This document shows positions 9,066 to 18,729 of a stretch of DNA of 64,000 nt, in pieces. Numbering within the stretch: position 1 is the stretch's first letter; each line of letters opens with the position of its first letter. Under the pieces are notes generated by a model that was not told the origin of the DNA, made no database searches, and saw only the letters and a list, made by a program, of their open reading frames with translations. This stretch comes from VYFG01 sp965213885. Lineage in GTDB: Bacteria; Pseudomonadota; Gammaproteobacteria; Arenicellales; Poriferihabitantaceae. Where the stretch lies: NCBI GenBank assembly GCA_965213885.1, contig OZ243919.1:3496456-3560455 (forward strand). The letters are read 5' to 3'. The translations under genes were made by a program, and so were the position numbers.

Positions 9066-10399
9066 TGATGGCCGCGGCGAACCGGGTGTTGGACGGCGGG
9101 CCGGTGCTGGTGGTGGGCCTGGGCCTGACCGGGTGGTCGGTGGTGCGCTATCTCAAGTCCCGCGGGGAGGACGTCGTGGTGGCGGACTCCCGCGAGGCCC
9201 CGCCCTACCGGGGTGCGCTGGAGGCCACCTACCCGGATGTGCCGCTGCTGGACTGGAAGCGGGGCATCAACGAGCAGGCCTACGGGGGCATCGTGGCGAG
9301 TCCCGGCATGGCGGTGCCGGGTGACGCGGTGATTGGCGATGTCGAGCTGTTCGCCCGTGAGGCGAAGGCGCCGGTCGTGGCCGTGACCGGGTCCAATGGA
9401 AAGTCCACGGTAACCATGCTGGTACAGCGGATGCTGGACTGTGCCGGCACCCGGGCACTGGCGGGGGGCAACATCGGCACCCCCGTTCTGGATCTGCTGG
9501 CGCAACCGGTGCCGGATTTCTACGTTCTCGAGCTGTCCAGCTTCCAACTCGATACCACCCGCAGCCTGCGTCCCGCGGCTGCCGTGGTGCTGAATCTGAG
9601 CGAGGATCACATGGACCGCTACCGGGACATGAACGACTACCTCGCTGCGAAGCTCCGCATCTATGACGGTGCGGCCTGCCGGGTGTTCAACCGGGACGAC
9701 CCGCGGCTTGCGGGAATGGCGCGGCGGGATACCGATCCCACGTTCGGTCTCGGCAGCCCCGGTGATGGCGACTTTGGCGTGGCCTCACGGGACGGCGAGC
9801 GCTGGCTGTGTCACGGCGGGCGCATGCTGGCCCCGGTGTCGGCCCTGTCGCTGCAGGGCGAGCAGAACGTGTCCAACATGCTCGCGGCGCTCGCCCTGGT
9901 GGCGGGCGTTTCCGGCAGGGCGGGACGGGCCGTCGACCGGCACCGGATCGATGCCGGCCTTGCCTTCGAGGGGCTGCCCCACCGCTGCGAACGGGTCCCC
10001 ACCGGGGATGGAATCAGGTGGATCAACGATTCCAAGGGCACCAATGTCGGCGCTGCCCTCGCGGCCATTGGCGGTGCGGGCAGGCCATTGGTGCTGATTG
10101 CCGGCGGACAGGGAAAGGGTGCCGATTTCTCGCCGCTGAAATCGGTGATGGATCCCGGCGTCCGAGCTGTCATCCTGATCGGCGAGGATGCCGGCCGAAT
10201 GGAACGGTCCCTTGGATTGGGAGACCGGATCTGGCGCGAGGACTCACTGGCGGATGCGGTTTCCCGGGCAAGGCAGCTCGGCCGGCCCGGAGACACGGTG
10301 CTGTTTTCCCCGGCCTGTGCCAGTTTCGACATGTTCGACGACTATGCCCACCGCGGAGAGTGCTTTCGGCGCCTGGTGGCGGACGGGCCGGCGGGCTAG
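9065..10399 (+). CDS. murD: UDP-MurNAc-L-alanine:D-glutamate ligase MurD
   Basis: A 444-residue cytoplasmic ligase adding D-glutamate to UDP-MurNAc-L-Ala. The N-terminal Rossmann-like domain (VVGLGLTG near residue 16) precedes the P-loop GSNGKST with Lys113. The C-terminal domain keeps NDSKGTN and the late SPACASFD motif. The frame is open far upstream through mraY; ATG 9065, overlapping the mraY stop by one base, gives normal length. Confidence 0.96.
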   Translation: MMAAANRVLDGGPVLVVGLGLTGWSVVRYLKSRGEDVVVADSREAPPYRGALEATYPDVPLLDWKRGINEQAYGGIVASPGMAVPGDAVIGDVELFAREAKAPVVAVTGSNGKSTVTMLVQRMLDCAGTRALAGGNIGTPVLDLLAQPVPDFYVLELSSFQLDTTRSLRPAAAVVLNLSEDHMDRYRDMNDYLAAKLRIYDGAACRVFNRDDPRLAGMARRDTDPTFGLGSPGDGDFGVASRDGERWLCHGGRMLAPVSALSLQGEQNVSNMLAALALVAGVSGRAGRAVDRHRIDAGLAFEGLPHRCERVPTGDGIRWINDSKGTNVGAALAAIGGAGRPLVLIAGGQGKGADFSPLKSVMDPGVRAVILIGEDAGRMERSLGLGDRIWREDSLADAVSRARQLGRPGDTVLFSPACASFDMFDDYAHRGECFRRLVADGPAG

Positions 10400-10403
10400 C
10401 ATC

Positions 10404-11576
10404 ATGGAAATCCACGCCAATCGACATTACCGGGTACTCCCGGCGGAACCGGTGACGGAAGTCGGGGGCGTGGACCGTCTGCTGGTCTTTTCGATGGTGA
10501 GCCTGCTGTGCCTGGGCACGGTGATGGTGTTCTCCGCCACCGTGGCCGCAGACAGCGAGACCCTGGCGTTCAATACCAGGCCCCTGATCCGGCATCTCGC
10601 CCATATCGGGCTCGGGATTGTGCTGCTGCTCGTTGCGATGCGGCTGCCCCTGGACTGGGTGCAGGCCCACGCCAAGACGACCCTCCTTGTCATGCTCCTG
10701 ATGCTTGCCCTGCTGTTCCTGCCGGGGGTTGGCAGGGAAGTGAACGGCAGCCTGCGATGGTATGACTTCGGTGGACTGAGCGTGCAGCCCTCGGAGTTCA
10801 TGAAGGTTGCCGCCCTGATCTATTTTGCCGACTATCTCGCCCGCAAGAAGGATGACCTGCACCTGCTCAAGGTGGGCATCATCAATGTCGGCGTGGTGGT
10901 GGGATTGATCGGGCTGCTGCTGATGATGCAGCCTGATTTCGGCACCACCGCGGTCCTTGTCACCACGGTGGCCGGCATGATGTTTCTGGCCGGCGTCCGT
11001 TTCTCGCACTTCCTGGTGAGCATCAGTGTGACGGTGGCGCTCATGACACTGCTGATGTGGATGGAGCCTTACCGTGTGGCGCGGCTGCTGAGCTACCGCG
11101 ACCCCTGGGCCGACCCGTTCGGGTCCGGCTTCCAGCTGACCCAGGCGCTGATCGCCATCGGCCGCGGCGAATGGTTCGGCACCGGTCTCGGCAGCAGCAT
11201 CCAGAAGCTATTCTACCTGCCCCATGCCGGGAATGACTTCCTGATCGCGGTGATCGGCGAGGAACTTGGCTCCGTGGCCATCTTTACGGTCATCGGGCTG
11301 TTCGCCCTGCTCCTTTGGCGCTCCTTTGTCATTGCCAGGAGGGCCATTGGCATGGGGCTTCGTTTCGCGGCCTTTCTGGCCCAGGGAGTGGGGCTCCTGC
11401 TGTGCATACAGGCGTCCGTGCATCTCGCCGTCAACACTGGCCTTGTGCCCACCAAGGGGCTCACCCTGCCGCTGATGAGCTACGGCGCCAACAGCATACT
11501 GGCGACGATGCTGGCGCTGGGGCTGTTGCTGGGCGTGGACCGGCGGTGCCGGCCCGGACTGCGGAGGTATCCATGA
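10404..11576 (+). CDS. ftsW: Septal peptidoglycan glycosyltransferase FtsW
   Basis: A 390-residue SEDS-family membrane enzyme that polymerises lipid II at the septum with FtsI. About ten hydrophobic segments are visible from residue 30 on. The SEDS signature LPLMSYGANS appears near residue 360, and VQPSEFMK near 130. ATG 10404 lies 4 bases after the murD stop and leaves a cytoplasmic N-terminal tail of about 28 residues, usual for the family. The end overlaps murG by 4 bases. Confidence 0.96.
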   Translation: MEIHANRHYRVLPAEPVTEVGGVDRLLVFSMVSLLCLGTVMVFSATVAADSETLAFNTRPLIRHLAHIGLGIVLLLVAMRLPLDWVQAHAKTTLLVMLLMLALLFLPGVGREVNGSLRWYDFGGLSVQPSEFMKVAALIYFADYLARKKDDLHLLKVGIINVGVVVGLIGLLLMMQPDFGTTAVLVTTVAGMMFLAGVRFSHFLVSISVTVALMTLLMWMEPYRVARLLSYRDPWADPFGSGFQLTQALIAIGRGEWFGTGLGSSIQKLFYLPHAGNDFLIAVIGEELGSVAIFTVIGLFALLLWRSFVIARRAIGMGLRFAAFLAQGVGLLLCIQASVHLAVNTGLVPTKGLTLPLMSYGANSILATMLALGLLLGVDRRCRPGLRRYP

Positions 11577-12643
11577 GCCGGATGATGGTGATGGCGGGAG
11601 GAACCGGCGGGCATGTGATGCCGGCCCTTGCGGTGGCCCGATGCCTGCGGGAGCGCGGCGTCGAGGTTCGCTGGATGGGCAGCACCAGGGGCCTCGAGTC
11701 ACGACTGGTCGCCGCGGAGGGATTCGACCTGGACGCCATCCACATACTCGGACTCCGTCACAGTGGGCTCGGGCGCAAACTGGTCATGCCGTTCCTGCTC
11801 CTGGTCGCCTGCTCCCAGGCGCTGTGGATCCTTCTGCGGCGAAAGCCGGATGTATTGCTGGGCATGGGCGGATTCGTCTCGGGTCCGGGCGGTCTGGTGG
11901 CCGGGCTGCTGAGCAAGCCGCTGATCCTGCACGAACAGAACGCGGTAGCCGGCCTGACCAACCGCTGGCTGGCCAGAGTGGCGAGCCGGGTGCTGACTGG
12001 CTTCCCGGCCACCGAGGGGCTTGCCACCGGAACCTGGGTGGGCAACCCGGTACGCTCGGACATCGCCGCCATTGACCGTCCGCGGCAACGTCTTGCCGGC
12101 CGGTCCGGGCCTTTCCGGATTCTGGTGGTGGGGGGCAGCCAGGGAGCCCGGGCATTCAACCGCTATCTGCCGGATCTGCTGGCGCGGCGGTCCCGGACTC
12201 CGATGCTTGTCCGGCATCAGGCGGGACACGGGGAATCCGCGAATGTGCGGGCGGCCTACGGGGATGCGGGCATCCCGGCGGAAGTGTCGGAGTTCATCGA
12301 AGACATGTCGGCCGCCTATGCCTGGTCGGATGCGGTGATCTGCCGTGCCGGGGCCATGACGGTTGCTGAAATCTGCGCTGCCGGGGGAGTGGCGTTCTTC
12401 GTTCCCTATCCCCACGCGGTGAACGATCACCAGGCCCGTAACGCGGAATATCTCACGGGAGCCGGTGCGGCAATCACGATACGCCAGGAAGAGTTCCTGG
12501 CGGGCGACTGGCTGGATGACCTGGACGAACTCGCCTCGGACCGGCGCCGGCTGGTGGAGATGGCCGAGAAGGCCCGTTCACTGGCCAAGGCGGATGCCGC
12601 TGCACGGGTCGCGGATATCTGCGGGGAGATGGTGCATGCGTGA
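11573..12643 (+). CDS. murG: UDP-GlcNAc:lipid I N-acetylglucosaminyltransferase MurG
   Basis: A 356-residue peripheral membrane GT-B glycosyltransferase that turns lipid I into lipid II. The diagnostic GGTGGH loop is at residues 9-14, a second glycine-rich loop (GGSQGA) near 187, and the sugar-nucleotide site motif RAGAMTVAE near 256. ATG 11573 overlaps the ftsW stop and follows a GGAGG ribosome binding site. It ends 8 bases inside murC. Confidence 0.97.
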   Translation: MSRMMVMAGGTGGHVMPALAVARCLRERGVEVRWMGSTRGLESRLVAAEGFDLDAIHILGLRHSGLGRKLVMPFLLLVACSQALWILLRRKPDVLLGMGGFVSGPGGLVAGLLSKPLILHEQNAVAGLTNRWLARVASRVLTGFPATEGLATGTWVGNPVRSDIAAIDRPRQRLAGRSGPFRILVVGGSQGARAFNRYLPDLLARRSRTPMLVRHQAGHGESANVRAAYGDAGIPAEVSEFIEDMSAAYAWSDAVICRAGAMTVAEICAAGGVAFFVPYPHAVNDHQARNAEYLTGAGAAITIRQEEFLAGDWLDDLDELASDRRRLVEMAEKARSLAKADAAARVADICGEMVHA

Positions 12644-14036
12644 ATTCGTTCGCAGGATCCACTTTGTGGGCATCGGTGGCATCGGGATGAGCGGGATTGC
12701 GGAAGTGCTCATCGGCGAGGGATTTACCGTTTCCGGTTCCGACCTGGCCCGCAACACCATCGTGGACCGGCTCTCCAGGGCCGGGGCGAGAATCCATATC
12801 GGCCACGATGCGGCGAATATCGAGGGCGCCGACGCCGTGGTCACATCCTCCGCAGTGATGGACGACAACGTGGAAGTGCAGGCTGCCCACGCGCAGAAGA
12901 TTCCCGTGGTCCAGCGGGCGCAGATGCTGGGTGAACTGATGCGTTTCCGCCGTGGCATCGCGATCGCCGGCACCCATGGAAAAACCACCACGACCAGCCT
13001 GGTGTCCGTAGTCCTTGCCGCCGCCGGGCTGGACCCCACGTTCGTGGTCGGCGGCGTGGTCAACAGTGCACGGACCAACGCCCGTCTCGGGCGCGGCGAG
13101 TACCTGGTGGCCGAAGCCGATGAAAGCGATGCTTCGTTCCTGCATCTGCAGCCGCAGATGGCAGTGGTCACCAATATCGACGCCGATCACATGGAAACCT
13201 ATGGCGGCGATTTCGACCGGTTGCGCCGGACCTACCTCAGGTTCCTCCACAACCTGCCGTTCTACGGTCTGGCCGTCCTGTGCTTCGATGACCCGGAAGT
13301 CAGGAGTCTCAGTGACGACCTCGCGCGTCGTTTTCTGAGTTATGGTCTTGGTGCGGATGTGGATTTTCGTGCGATCAACCTGCGCTTCGCGGGATACGAA
13401 AGTCATTTCGAGGTGGTGACGCCCCATGGCGGACTGGGCGAGTTCCACCTCAGCATGCCGGGGGAACACAATGTGCGCAATGCCCTGGCTGCCATTGCCA
13501 TCGCCAGCAAGCTGGAGATTGGCATGGGGCATGTCCGCAAGGCGTTGGCGGATTTCGAAGGTATCGGCCGGCGGTTCCAGCCGCTCGGTACCCTGTCCCT
13601 GCCGGGCGGGGAAGTGGAGATTGTGGACGATTACGCGCATCATCCACGGGAGCTCCAGGCCACGCTGGATGCGGCCCACGGCTGCTGGCCGGACCGGAGA
13701 ATCGTGGCAGTGTTCCAGCCCCATCGCTACACCAGGACACGGGACCTGTTCGACGATTTCGTCCAACTGCTCTCCGGGCTCGACAACCTGATCGTAACCG
13801 AGGTCTATCCCGCCGGCGAACAGCCCATCCCCGGCGCCGACGGGCGCGCCCTATGCAACGCAATACGCAAACGGGGCAGGGACCCGGTCTTTGTGAGGAA
13901 ACCCGAGGAGCTGAAGGCGCTGCTGGCGGGATACCTGCGCCCGGCAGACGTGCTCCTGATACTCGGCGCCGGCGATATCGGGCGGTTTGCCGCGTGTCTG
14001 TGCGCCGAGGGACTGGTGGAGGCAAAGGCATCATGA
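12636..14036 (+). CDS. murC: UDP-N-acetylmuramate:L-alanine ligase MurC
   Basis: A 466-residue ATP-dependent ligase starting the peptide stem by adding L-alanine to UDP-MurNAc. It shows the N-terminal HFVGIGGIGMSGIAE motif, the P-loop GTHGKTT (Lys116), EADESDASF near residue 166, and DDYAHHP near 332. ATG 12636 overlaps murG by 8 bases and the stop overlaps murB by 4. Confidence 0.97.
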   Translation: MREFVRRIHFVGIGGIGMSGIAEVLIGEGFTVSGSDLARNTIVDRLSRAGARIHIGHDAANIEGADAVVTSSAVMDDNVEVQAAHAQKIPVVQRAQMLGELMRFRRGIAIAGTHGKTTTTSLVSVVLAAAGLDPTFVVGGVVNSARTNARLGRGEYLVAEADESDASFLHLQPQMAVVTNIDADHMETYGGDFDRLRRTYLRFLHNLPFYGLAVLCFDDPEVRSLSDDLARRFLSYGLGADVDFRAINLRFAGYESHFEVVTPHGGLGEFHLSMPGEHNVRNALAAIAIASKLEIGMGHVRKALADFEGIGRRFQPLGTLSLPGGEVEIVDDYAHHPRELQATLDAAHGCWPDRRIVAVFQPHRYTRTRDLFDDFVQLLSGLDNLIVTEVYPAGEQPIPGADGRALCNAIRKRGRDPVFVRKPEELKALLAGYLRPADVLLILGAGDIGRFAACLCAEGLVEAKAS

Positions 14037-14953
14037 TGGCAGCCAGTGCACAGTCGCCGGTACCGTTCGATGCCAGGGGCCTGCGCGGTATTCTGCGCAG
14101 CCAGGAACCGATGTCGCAGCATACCAGCTGGCGCGTGGGCGGGGTGGCGGACTACTTCTATCTGCCCGCCGACAGGGAGGATGTGGTCGACCTGATCCGG
14201 CGGATCCCCCGGGACATGCCGGTGACATGGCTGGGACTCGGCAGCAATCTGCTGGTACGGGACGGCGGAATCGAGGGGATGGTGATCAAGACGGTCAAGT
14301 CATTGGCCGGACTGGACATCCTGGACCGCAACCGGCTGTTCGCGGAAGCCGGCGCCACCTGCGCCAAGGTAGCAAGGCGGAGTGTCGCGGCAGGACTGGC
14401 CGGCGCGGAGTTTCTCGCCGGTGTGCCGGGCTCGTTCGGCGGTGCGCTGGCCATGAATGCCGGAGCCTTCGGCGGGGAAACCTGGCCGCTGGTGCTGGAG
14501 GTGGAATGCGTCGACCGTCAGGGCAATCTGGTCCGGTACTCGCGGGGCGAGGTGGTCTACGGTTATCGCCGGGTGGAGCTTCCCGATGGTGTGGCACTGC
14601 TGTCCGGCGTACTGGAGCTCAGACCCGCCGAGGGTGAAGGGGGCCGGCAGGAGATCCGGAAGCTGCTGGACCAACGCAGTGCCAGCCAGCCGGTTCAAAG
14701 CGCCAATGCGGGTTCGGTGTTCAAGAATCCACAGGGTGACCACGCCGCAAGAATCATCGAGCAGGCGGGCCTCAAGGGTCATTCCGTGGGCGGTGCCCGG
14801 CTGTCCACCAAGCATGCGAACTTCATCATCAACGAAGGCGGGGCCAGTGCCCGGGATATCGAGGCGCTGATCGAAGAGACCCGGGAGCGGGTGCTGGCGG
14901 CATCGGGCATCGGGCTGGACCCGGAAGTGCGAATCATCGGGAGGAGATCATGA
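14033..14953 (+). CDS. murB: UDP-N-acetylenolpyruvoylglucosamine reductase MurB
   Basis: A 306-residue FAD- and NADPH-dependent enzyme that reduces UDP-GlcNAc-enolpyruvate to UDP-MurNAc. The FAD-binding motif LGLGSNLLVRDGG is near residue 64, AGVPGSFGGALAMNAGAFGG near 126, and the late NAGSVFKNP with catalytic Ser near 223. It lacks the extra loop of the long E. coli type, so it looks like a type II enzyme. In many relatives ddlB follows murB; here ftsQ follows directly with a 4-base overlap. Confidence 0.96.
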   Translation: MMAASAQSPVPFDARGLRGILRSQEPMSQHTSWRVGGVADYFYLPADREDVVDLIRRIPRDMPVTWLGLGSNLLVRDGGIEGMVIKTVKSLAGLDILDRNRLFAEAGATCAKVARRSVAAGLAGAEFLAGVPGSFGGALAMNAGAFGGETWPLVLEVECVDRQGNLVRYSRGEVVYGYRRVELPDGVALLSGVLELRPAEGEGGRQEIRKLLDQRSASQPVQSANAGSVFKNPQGDHAARIIEQAGLKGHSVGGARLSTKHANFIINEGGASARDIEALIEETRERVLAASGIGLDPEVRIIGRRS

Positions 14954-15804
14954 ACGATCATGTGCTGGGGAACCCGGCCGGCCACTACGACACTGAAGCC
15001 GGGGATGACCGTCCCCGTTCTTCCTTGTGGGTGATCGTGCTGGTCTTTGTCCTGCTGGTGGTGATCGTCGGCCTCTTCCTCCTGGACTGGCTCTACAACC
15101 CGGAGAAGTTCCGCATCGAGGAAGTGGAGATTCGGGGCCAGCTCGAACATGTGGACACGGAGTTGATACGCACCGCCGTCGCATCCGAACTGGACGGGAA
15201 CTACTTTTCCGCAAGGCTGGAGGACATTGAGGGGGCCATTCGCACACTGCCCTGGGTCTTCGATGCGAGTGTCCGGCGGCGCTGGCCTTCCACGCTGGTG
15301 GTGGGCGTGGATGAAGTAAGCCCGATCGCGGCGTGGGGGTCGGACCGATGGCTCAATGCCACCGGGGAACTGGTCGAGCGTGAACACTGGGACGGCAATC
15401 TGCCGATGCTCGATGGTCCCGAGCACATGAAAGAGGTTATCTGGGATGCCTTCCAGGAATGGCGGGGGCTGTTTGCCGACCAGGGACTGTCCCTGGACCG
15501 GCTCGAATTTGACGAGCGCGAGCTATGGCACATGACGCTGTCGTTTGACGGACTGATGGACCGGCGCCGCATCCCGGGGGCGGATACCGCCGACCGGTCC
15601 CCGCCGGTGGCCGCGGCGGTCGTCATGATCGTGGACAACCTCGACGCGGATGCACGCATCCGGCGGCTGATTCGTGCGCTCAACAGCCAGCTGATCACCG
15701 AGTTCCCCAACATGCGATCTGTTGACCTGCGGTATCCGAACGGTTTCGCCATCCATTGGGTGAACGATGGGCCCAATGCCCTGGAACTCGCTGATTCGAA
15801 CTGA
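14950..15804 (+). CDS. ftsQ: Cell division protein FtsQ
   Basis: A 284-residue bitopic divisome protein. A charged cytoplasmic tail of about 25 residues precedes a transmembrane helix (about 26-48), then the POTRA domain beginning with FRIEEVEIRG and a C-terminal beta domain. It recruits FtsL/FtsB and, with them, signals to FtsWI. The start overlaps murB and the end is 3 bases from ftsA. Confidence 0.95.
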   Translation: MNDHVLGNPAGHYDTEAGDDRPRSSLWVIVLVFVLLVVIVGLFLLDWLYNPEKFRIEEVEIRGQLEHVDTELIRTAVASELDGNYFSARLEDIEGAIRTLPWVFDASVRRRWPSTLVVGVDEVSPIAAWGSDRWLNATGELVEREHWDGNLPMLDGPEHMKEVIWDAFQEWRGLFADQGLSLDRLEFDERELWHMTLSFDGLMDRRRIPGADTADRSPPVAAAVVMIVDNLDADARIRRLIRALNSQLITEFPNMRSVDLRYPNGFAIHWVNDGPNALELADSN

Positions 15805-15807
15805 CTC

Positions 15808-17043
15808 ATGGCCAGAAAATCCAACGACAATCTCATCGTCGGCATCGACATCGGCACGTCCAAGGTCCTGACGATCGTCGGTGAAATCGACGACGACGGG
15901 GCGGTCGAGATCATCGGCGTGGGGCATCACCCGGCCAAGGGGCTGCGCAAGGGTGTCGTGGCCAATATCGAGTCAACGGTGCAGTCAATCCAGCGTGCGG
16001 TGGAGGAGGCCGAGCTGATGGCCGGCTGCCAGATCTACTCGATTTTCGCCGGTATTGCCGGGGCGCATATCAACAGTTTCAATTCCCACGGCGTGGTGGC
16101 AGTGCGTGACGGCGAGGTCGCGCACGGGGACATCGAGCGTGTGATCGACGCTGCCAGGGCCGTGGCCATTCCCAATGACCAGCGCATTCTCCACGTGATG
16201 CCGCAGGACTTCATCATCGACGGCCAGGATGGCATCCGCGAGCCCGTGGGCATGAGCGGCGTGCGCATGGAAGCCAAGGTTCACATGATCACCGGGGCGG
16301 TCAGCGCGATACAGAATATCATCAAGTGCGTCCGCCGCTGCGGGCTCGAGGTGGACGACATCGTCCTGGAGCAGATCGCCTCCAGCGAATCGGTGCTGAC
16401 CGAGGACGAGAGGGAACTCGGGGTCTGCATGATCGAAATTGGCGGCGGCACCACCGGGATCGCGATTTTCACGGAAGGCGCGATCCGGCATACCGCGGTC
16501 ATTCCCATCGCCGGTGACCAGGTGACCAATGACATCGCCGTGGCGTTTCACACGCCGACTCCCGCGGCGGAGGAACTGAAGAAGAAGTACGGTTGCGCGC
16601 TGGCGCAGATGGTGGATGAAAACCAGACGGTTGAGACGCCAAGCATCGGCGGCAGGCCCCCGCGGACGTTATCGAGGCAGAATCTCGCGGAAATCATCGA
16701 ACCCCGGCTGGAAGAATTGCTGCTCCTGGTGCAGTCCGAACTTCGCAGCAGCGGCTACGAGGAGCTCATCGGTTCCGGCATCGTCATGACCGGCGGCAGT
16801 TCCCGCATGGAGGGCATGTTGGAGCTGGCCGAGGAAATCTTCCACCTCCCGGTACGACGCGGCGTGCCGAGGTATGAGGGTGCGCTCAGCGAGGTGGTCA
16901 GGAATCCGATCTATGCCACGGGTATCGGGTTGATTCAATTCGGCCACGCCAACCGTGCCAGGATCAGTCAGTACAGCCAGGAGTCGGTCGGGGTCGGGAC
17001 CCTGATCGGGTGGATGAAAGGCTGGCTGAGGGGCAGTTTCTAG
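15808..17043 (+). CDS. ftsA: Cell division protein FtsA
   Basis: A 411-residue actin-like ATPase tethering FtsZ to the membrane. Actin-fold motifs are visible: GIDIGTSKV near residue 12, EIGGGTTGIA near 209, and MTGGSSRMEG near 329. The C-terminus ends with an amphipathic stretch (LIGWMKGWLRGSF), the expected membrane-targeting sequence. It is followed after about 130 bases by ftsZ. Confidence 0.97.
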   Translation: MARKSNDNLIVGIDIGTSKVLTIVGEIDDDGAVEIIGVGHHPAKGLRKGVVANIESTVQSIQRAVEEAELMAGCQIYSIFAGIAGAHINSFNSHGVVAVRDGEVAHGDIERVIDAARAVAIPNDQRILHVMPQDFIIDGQDGIREPVGMSGVRMEAKVHMITGAVSAIQNIIKCVRRCGLEVDDIVLEQIASSESVLTEDERELGVCMIEIGGGTTGIAIFTEGAIRHTAVIPIAGDQVTNDIAVAFHTPTPAAEELKKKYGCALAQMVDENQTVETPSIGGRPPRTLSRQNLAEIIEPRLEELLLLVQSELRSSGYEELIGSGIVMTGGSSRMEGMLELAEEIFHLPVRRGVPRYEGALSEVVRNPIYATGIGLIQFGHANRARISQYSQESVGVGTLIGWMKGWLRGSF

Positions 17044-17172
17044 GGTGATGAACCTCCGGATCATTGCCCGTGTCGTGCATGCCGTCGGCGGCATGTGCGG
17101 CGCATTTGAGGCGGCGGACTGCGCTTGCAGGCCTGCTGCCGGTTGTTACTTGCAAAATGGGAGGCTTTAGAC

Positions 17173-18336
17173 ATGTTTGAATTGGTTGAGGCGGTAAGCC
17201 AGCAGGCGGTGATCAAGGTCGTCGGTGTTGGTGGTGGCGGCGGAAACGCCGTCGAATACATGCTGAAAGCGGATCTGGAGGGCGTCGATTTCATCAACGC
17301 CAATACCGACGCACAGATGCTGTCGCGCTCCAATGCGCCGACCATCCTGCAATTGGGTGAAAACCTGACCAAGGGACTCGGGGCGGGCGCCAACCCCGAG
17401 ATCGGCCGCCAGGCGGCCGTCGAGGACCGGGACCGGATTTCGGATGCCATCAACGGCGCCGACATGATTTTCATCACCGCGGGCATGGGTGGTGGGACCG
17501 GAACCGGGGCTGCGCCGATCATTGCCGAACTGGCCCGGGAGAAGGGGGCCCTTACGGTGGCCGTTGTGACGAAGCCCTTTCCGTTCGAGGGGCAAAAGCG
17601 CATGGACCTGGCCATGCTCGGCATCGAGGAGCTGCAGGAGCACGTGGACTCCCTGATCACGGTTCCCAACGAAAAGGTGCTGGCGGTCATGGGGCACGAG
17701 GCCACTCTGGTGGACGCGTTCGCCAAGGCCAACGAGGTCCTGTTCAACGCCGTGCAGGGAATCTCGGAACTCATCACCCGACCCGGTTTGATCAACGTCG
17801 ATTTTGCCGACGTGCGCACGGTGATGGCCGAGATGGGCAAGGCGATGATGGGATCCGCCACGGCCGAAGGAGAGAACCGCGCGGTCGAGGCCGCCCGGCA
17901 GGCGATCTCAAGCCCCCTGCTCGAGGACATCAATCTCTACGGCGCCAGGGGGCTTCTGGTGAATATCACCGCGGGTCCGGACATGGCCATCGGGGAATTC
18001 GAGGCGGTGGGCAACTCCATTCACGAGTATGCCGCGCCGGACGCCAATGTCGTCATCGGTACCGCCTTCGACCCCGAGATGCAGGGTGACCTGCGGGTGA
18101 CGATGGTGGCTACCGGCCTGTGTGATTCCGCTTCCCCCAAGCCCGTGGTGGAAAAGCCCGTGAAGGCCGCACCGCCGCCGCCCAGGGAGGAGAGAGAGGA
18201 GGAAAAACTGCCCAAGGGCGCCATGATGCCGCCCCGCAAGTTCGCCAGGGCAGGCGGTGCCTCGATGGCGGAGGCCGCCCAGCTCGACCTGGAGCACCTG
18301 GAAATTCCCGCATTCCTCCGGCGGCAGGCCGACTAG
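17173..18336 (+). CDS. ftsZ: Cell division GTPase FtsZ
   Basis: A 387-residue tubulin-like GTPase that forms the division ring. The GGGTGTG tubulin signature is near residue 106, and NTDAQ and the T7-loop region NVDFADVRT are intact. The C-terminal tail carries LEIPAFLRR, the peptide that docks to FtsA and ZipA. ATG 17173 is preceded by GGGAGG and gives the standard N-terminus. A linker rich in Pro, Glu and Lys separates the core from the tail. Confidence 0.98.
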   Translation: MFELVEAVSQQAVIKVVGVGGGGGNAVEYMLKADLEGVDFINANTDAQMLSRSNAPTILQLGENLTKGLGAGANPEIGRQAAVEDRDRISDAINGADMIFITAGMGGGTGTGAAPIIAELAREKGALTVAVVTKPFPFEGQKRMDLAMLGIEELQEHVDSLITVPNEKVLAVMGHEATLVDAFAKANEVLFNAVQGISELITRPGLINVDFADVRTVMAEMGKAMMGSATAEGENRAVEAARQAISSPLLEDINLYGARGLLVNITAGPDMAIGEFEAVGNSIHEYAAPDANVVIGTAFDPEMQGDLRVTMVATGLCDSASPKPVVEKPVKAAPPPPREEREEEKLPKGAMMPPRKFARAGGASMAEAAQLDLEHLEIPAFLRRQAD

Positions 18337-18729
18337 GAAATGGTGGTAGCCGCGCAGTGTTTGCGGGCATGGCATGCACCCCGGATTTCCGGCATGAGAA
18401 GATGTCCGGAAGGCCCCGGGGCAGCCGGCACGACCGTGCTGGATCCGGAAACTGCGGATGTACCGCGCCATCCTCCCAGGCGCGGTCTTCTACCCGGAAA
18501 CGGGTGGATCTGCTCCTGTGCGGAGCGCCAAGGGCCGATTGCACCGTTGCGGCGAATCTGCCCGGAGGGCAGGATGGACCTGGCATCCGGTGCTGTTCAT
18601 GCGGATGAATGCTGTAATGCAACCGTAATGCTTGTTGGTTCTCAATCGGCTCATTTTGGTGTAGTATCGCCGAATACCCCCTCCTCCTATAAATTTTTTT
18701 TATAAACTGAACCGGGCACAGCATTCCGG
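18337..18729. other. ftsZ-lpxC intergenic region
   Basis: About 390 bases with no supported gene; frames are short and lack domain-like composition. The last ~100 bases become AT-rich, with TAGTAT at 18662-18667 as a possible -10 element, though no good -35 lies at normal spacing. An AT-rich inverted repeat around a T8 run (18688-18707) sits just upstream of lpxC. Presumably this holds the lpxC promoter. Confidence 0.4.

Noticed and set aside
18340..18705. 121-codon frame between ftsZ and lpxC
   Set aside because: Cys/Arg/Gly-rich composition, no domain, no ribosome site; it overlaps the likely lpxC promoter.
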